Source: Acidaminococcus hominis (GTDB taxonomy: Bacteria > Bacillota > Negativicutes > Acidaminococcales > Acidaminococcaceae). Taken from it: 64,000 nucleotides of DNA. The stretch lies in NCBI RefSeq assembly GCF_900291475.1, contig NZ_OLMM01000005.1, forward strand, positions 183,390 to 247,389, in the 5' to 3' direction. Shown one piece after another: positions 61,568 through 64,000 of this stretch (positions within the stretch are counted from its first letter, which is position 1; the number at the start of each line of letters is the position of its first letter). Position numbers and translations under genes: made by a program. The notes below the pieces were generated by a model. That model searched no databases. It was not told where the DNA came from and saw only the letters and a list, made by a program, of their open reading frames with translations.

Positions 61568-63868
61568 ATGATTCAATGTTTTGATAAAGCCTATTACGTA
61601 ACGGACGGGGGCAAGGGCTATGTCCCGGCTGACCAGCATCCGGAATGGGATGCCCAGGCGGCCCATAAAAATACCATTACACATCAGATTATCAGTGCCC
61701 ACAACACCAGCGGCAGTGAGGAAAACCTCCGCCTGCATTTTGACGCCATCGGCGTTTACGACAACACCTATGTGGGCATTATGCAGACCGCCTGTGCTTC
61801 CGGCTTGAAAAAATTTCCGGTGCCCACCGTTTTCACCAACTGCCACAACTGCCTGTGCGCCGTTGGCGGCACCATCAACTCGGACGTGCACAAATACGCC
61901 GAATCCATCTGCAAAAAATATGGCGGTATTTTCGTACCGCCCCATGAAGCCGTAATCCACCAGTATATGCGGGAAATGATTGTGAAAGGCGGCAGCATGG
62001 CCATTGTGTCCGACTCCCATACCCGTTACGGCACCCAGGGTTCCCTGTCCATTGGGGAAGGGGGCCCGGAAATTGCCAAAGCCATGCTGAATAGACCCTA
62101 CGAACTGCGCTACCCCAAAGTGGTAGGGGTGTACCTGGACGGGGCGCCCAAGGCCTGGGTTGGCCCCATGGACGTAGCCCTGACCCTGATTGGGGCCGTG
62201 TTCAAAAACGGCTTTGTAAAAAATAAGGTGCTGGAATTTGTGGGCCCCGGGGTGGCTTCCCTGTCCATGGACTTCCGGAACGGCATCGATACCATGACCA
62301 CGGAATCTGCCTGCCTGACCTCCGTCTGGGAAACCGATGACGTGGTCCGGGAAGATTTCAAGGTCCATGACCGGGAGCAGGACTACAAGAAACTGGCACC
62401 CCAGGACAAGGCCCTGTACGACAGCTTCATTTACCTGGACCTGTCCACGGTGGAACCCATGATTGCCATTCCCTACCATCCTTCCAATGCCTTCCCCTTG
62501 AAGGAAGTCATTGCCCAGCCGGAAAAATACATGAAAATGGTGGAAGAAAACGCCAAGTCCGTCTTTGAAAATACCCCGGATATCCACCCCGATATGGTGG
62601 GCAAAATCCAAAAGAACGGCCGGATCCTGGTGGACCAGGCAGCCATTGCCGGCTGCGCCGCAGGTTCCTTTGAAAATATCTTTGCGGTGGACCAGGTAGC
62701 CCGCTATACCCAAAAGGGCCTGGGCATGTTCCCCCTGAACATCTACCCGGCTTCCCAGCCCATTTTGACGGAACTGAACCGGACGGGTATTGCCAACGAC
62801 CTAATGACCTACGGCGTGCGCCTGAAAACCGCTTTCTGCGGGCCCTGCTTTGGGGCTTCCGACTGCCCGGAAAACAACGCCTTTGTGCTGCGGCATTCTA
62901 CCCGGAACTTCCCCAACCGGGAAGGCTCCAAGCCGAACATGGGGCAGGTGGCTTCTGCTGCCCTGATGGATTCCAAGTCCATTGCTGCTACGGTCTTTAA
63001 CGGTGGGCAATTGACCTCTGCTGAAGAAATGAAAGACGCCTTTACTACGGGTACCCTGCCGGAATTCCACTTCAACAAGGCCATCTACGACCATGTGGTG
63101 TACAACGGCTTTGGCAAGGCCCAGCCGGAAACGGAAATCATCTACGGACCCTCCATCAAGGATTGGCCTAAGATGGAAGCCCTGACGGATAACCTGCTCC
63201 TGGAAGTGGCCTCGGTGATCCGGGACGAAGTGACCACCACGGACGAACTGATTCCCTCTGGGGAAACGGCTTCCTACCGGTCCAATCCCTATAAAATCTC
63301 CGAGTTCACCCTGCTGCGGAAGGATCCCAGCTATGTGGGCAAGGCCAAGGCCGTACAGCAGTACGAAAAGGCACGCCTCTCGGGAGATAAGGCCACTGCG
63401 GCAAAATTCTACGCCGTACTGGAAAAAGTGGGCGTACCGGTGGAACAGGAGCTGGACAGCCTGCTGAAGACCACTGGCATTGGCAGCGTGCTCTACGCCA
63501 AACGGCCTGGGGACGGTTCTGCCAGAGAATATGCAGCCTCCTGCCAGAAAGTCCTGGGAGGCCTGGCCAATATCTGCATCGAATATGCTACCAAACGGTA
63601 CCGCAGCAACTGCGTGAACTGGGGTATGCTGCCCTTTACCAATCCGGACCAGGAAATCAACCTGACCCCCGGTGACGTGATCTGGCTGCCGGGCATCCGG
63701 AAAGTAGTGGCCGAAGGGGGAAATGCCCTTGACGCAACGGTGATTGCCCAGGACGGCAGCATCCGCCCCCTGCACCTGGACCTGAAGGACCTGACCGCCG
63801 GGGAACGGAAGACCCTTTTGGCAGGCTCCATGATTAACGTATTCAAAGAAGAAGCTGCCGGAAAGTGA
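61568..63868 (+). CDS. YbhJ-like aconitase-family hydratase
   Basis: 766 residues, about the size of E. coli YbhJ. The aconitase fold is kept with cysteines at typical spacing: C363 in AIAGCAAGSFEN (where true aconitases have GSCTNG), then C424 and C427 in FCGPCFGASD. The 363/424/427 pattern mirrors 358/421/424 of mitochondrial aconitase, so a [4Fe-4S] cluster is likely. The start at 61568 (MIQCFDKAYYVTDGG) has AAAGGAG upstream; the in-frame ATG at 61508 lies inside prpF. It differs from the normal aconitase at 54739, and so probably hydrates a different substrate. Confidence 0.85.
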   Translation: MIQCFDKAYYVTDGGKGYVPADQHPEWDAQAAHKNTITHQIISAHNTSGSEENLRLHFDAIGVYDNTYVGIMQTACASGLKKFPVPTVFTNCHNCLCAVGGTINSDVHKYAESICKKYGGIFVPPHEAVIHQYMREMIVKGGSMAIVSDSHTRYGTQGSLSIGEGGPEIAKAMLNRPYELRYPKVVGVYLDGAPKAWVGPMDVALTLIGAVFKNGFVKNKVLEFVGPGVASLSMDFRNGIDTMTTESACLTSVWETDDVVREDFKVHDREQDYKKLAPQDKALYDSFIYLDLSTVEPMIAIPYHPSNAFPLKEVIAQPEKYMKMVEENAKSVFENTPDIHPDMVGKIQKNGRILVDQAAIAGCAAGSFENIFAVDQVARYTQKGLGMFPLNIYPASQPILTELNRTGIANDLMTYGVRLKTAFCGPCFGASDCPENNAFVLRHSTRNFPNREGSKPNMGQVASAALMDSKSIAATVFNGGQLTSAEEMKDAFTTGTLPEFHFNKAIYDHVVYNGFGKAQPETEIIYGPSIKDWPKMEALTDNLLLEVASVIRDEVTTTDELIPSGETASYRSNPYKISEFTLLRKDPSYVGKAKAVQQYEKARLSGDKATAAKFYAVLEKVGVPVEQELDSLLKTTGIGSVLYAKRPGDGSAREYAASCQKVLGGLANICIEYATKRYRSNCVNWGMLPFTNPDQEINLTPGDVIWLPGIRKVVAEGGNALDATVIAQDGSIRPLHLDLKDLTAGERKTLLAGSMINVFKEEAAGK

Positions 63869-63876
63869 GGCAGAAT

Positions 63877-64000
63877 ATGCAATATGCGCAAGCACCTTTA
63901 GGAAGGCTGGCCGCTTTTACGGCCGGCCTTTCTTGGGAAACTTTACCTCCAGAGGTTCAGGAAGCGGCAGCCTTTCGGGTGCTGGATCTGGTCAGCGTCA
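63877..64000 (+). CDS. MmgE/PrpD-family protein, start only
   Basis: An ATG at 63877, eight bases after the hydratase stop and preceded by GTGAGG, opens a frame that runs off the window (41 codons visible). The residues QAPLGRLAAFTAGLSWETLP followed by PPEVQEAAAFRVLDLVSV match the start of MmgE/PrpD proteins (LAAFxxxLxxxxLPxxVxxxAxxxxLDxxG). That family includes 2-methylcitrate dehydratase and cis-aconitate decarboxylase. As the third gene of the prpF-hydratase operon it strengthens an aconitate or methylcitrate-like pathway. Only the first few percent of the gene is seen, so the assignment rests on this short stretch. Confidence 0.7.
   Translation, partial: MQYAQAPLGRLAAFTAGLSWETLPPEVQEAAAFRVLDLVSV

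Noticed and set aside
63902-63931. GC-rich hairpin resembling a terminator after the YbhJ-like gene
   Set aside because: It lies inside the MmgE/PrpD reading frame that begins at 63877 and is not followed by a T run.

Overview
The window looks like chromosome of a Negativicutes bacterium close to Acidaminococcus (inference). The grounds are GC-rich coding sequence with Firmicutes-type T-box leaders, strong Shine-Dalgarno sites, a very large 2-hydroxyacyl-CoA dehydratase activase-like protein, and an amino-acid/tricarboxylate fermenter gene set (glutaminase, AspT-, AGCS- and MatC-type carriers, pyruvate carboxylase). No rRNA, tRNA, CRISPR or prophage genes were recognised.

Layout. 1-180 is the right end of an IS30-like element. 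228-6171 holds an AspT-type carrier, a double cupin, a LysR regulator and a glutamine uptake/hydrolysis pair (AGCS symporter plus glutaminase). 6313-12077 holds two EamA exporters, DUF1653, a probable stand-alone structured RNA (7551-7660), an M24 peptidase, mntP and dinB. 12178-18649 has metY, pyruvate carboxylase and a secreted WG-repeat protein. 18676-29415 is a branched-chain amino acid island. A T-box-led leuCDB operon converges on a T-box-led ilvC-ilvB1-ilvN1 operon, and a second T-box-led ilvB2-ilvN2-DUF815 operon follows. 29620-35574 holds a two-component system, an ArnT-like glycosyltransferase, an isocitrate lyase/PEP mutase-family enzyme and a YxjG/MetE-like methyltransferase. 35749-40029 is the 1426-residue activase. 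40483-46781 holds a flippase, an M23 endopeptidase and a divergent zinc locus (zur-znuB-znuC / znuA) with two 7-1-7 operators. 46889-53590 contains an M20 hydrolase, a DUF6803 membrane protein beside a Met/His-rich sensor kinase system, a nitroreductase, and a divergent HxlR/MFS pair with palindromic operators.

54587-64000 is the most coherent accessory system: LysR, aconitase, beta-propeller lactonase, MatC-like carrier, a second LysR, a PrpF-type isomerase, a YbhJ-like aconitase homologue, and the start of an MmgE/PrpD gene cut by the window end. The set resembles the Escherichia coli pgl-ybhD-ybhH-ybhI-ybhJ neighbourhood and suggests uptake and catabolism of an aconitate-like tricarboxylate. 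trans-Aconitate is a natural guess, since Acidaminococcus fermentans is known to oxidise it.

Three copies of a ~330-350 bp non-coding repeat with terminal inverted repeats and conserved internal hairpins lie at 43416-43744, 49006-49327 and 59052-59397. The stems change in a compensatory way between copies. This is the least explained sequence in the window.
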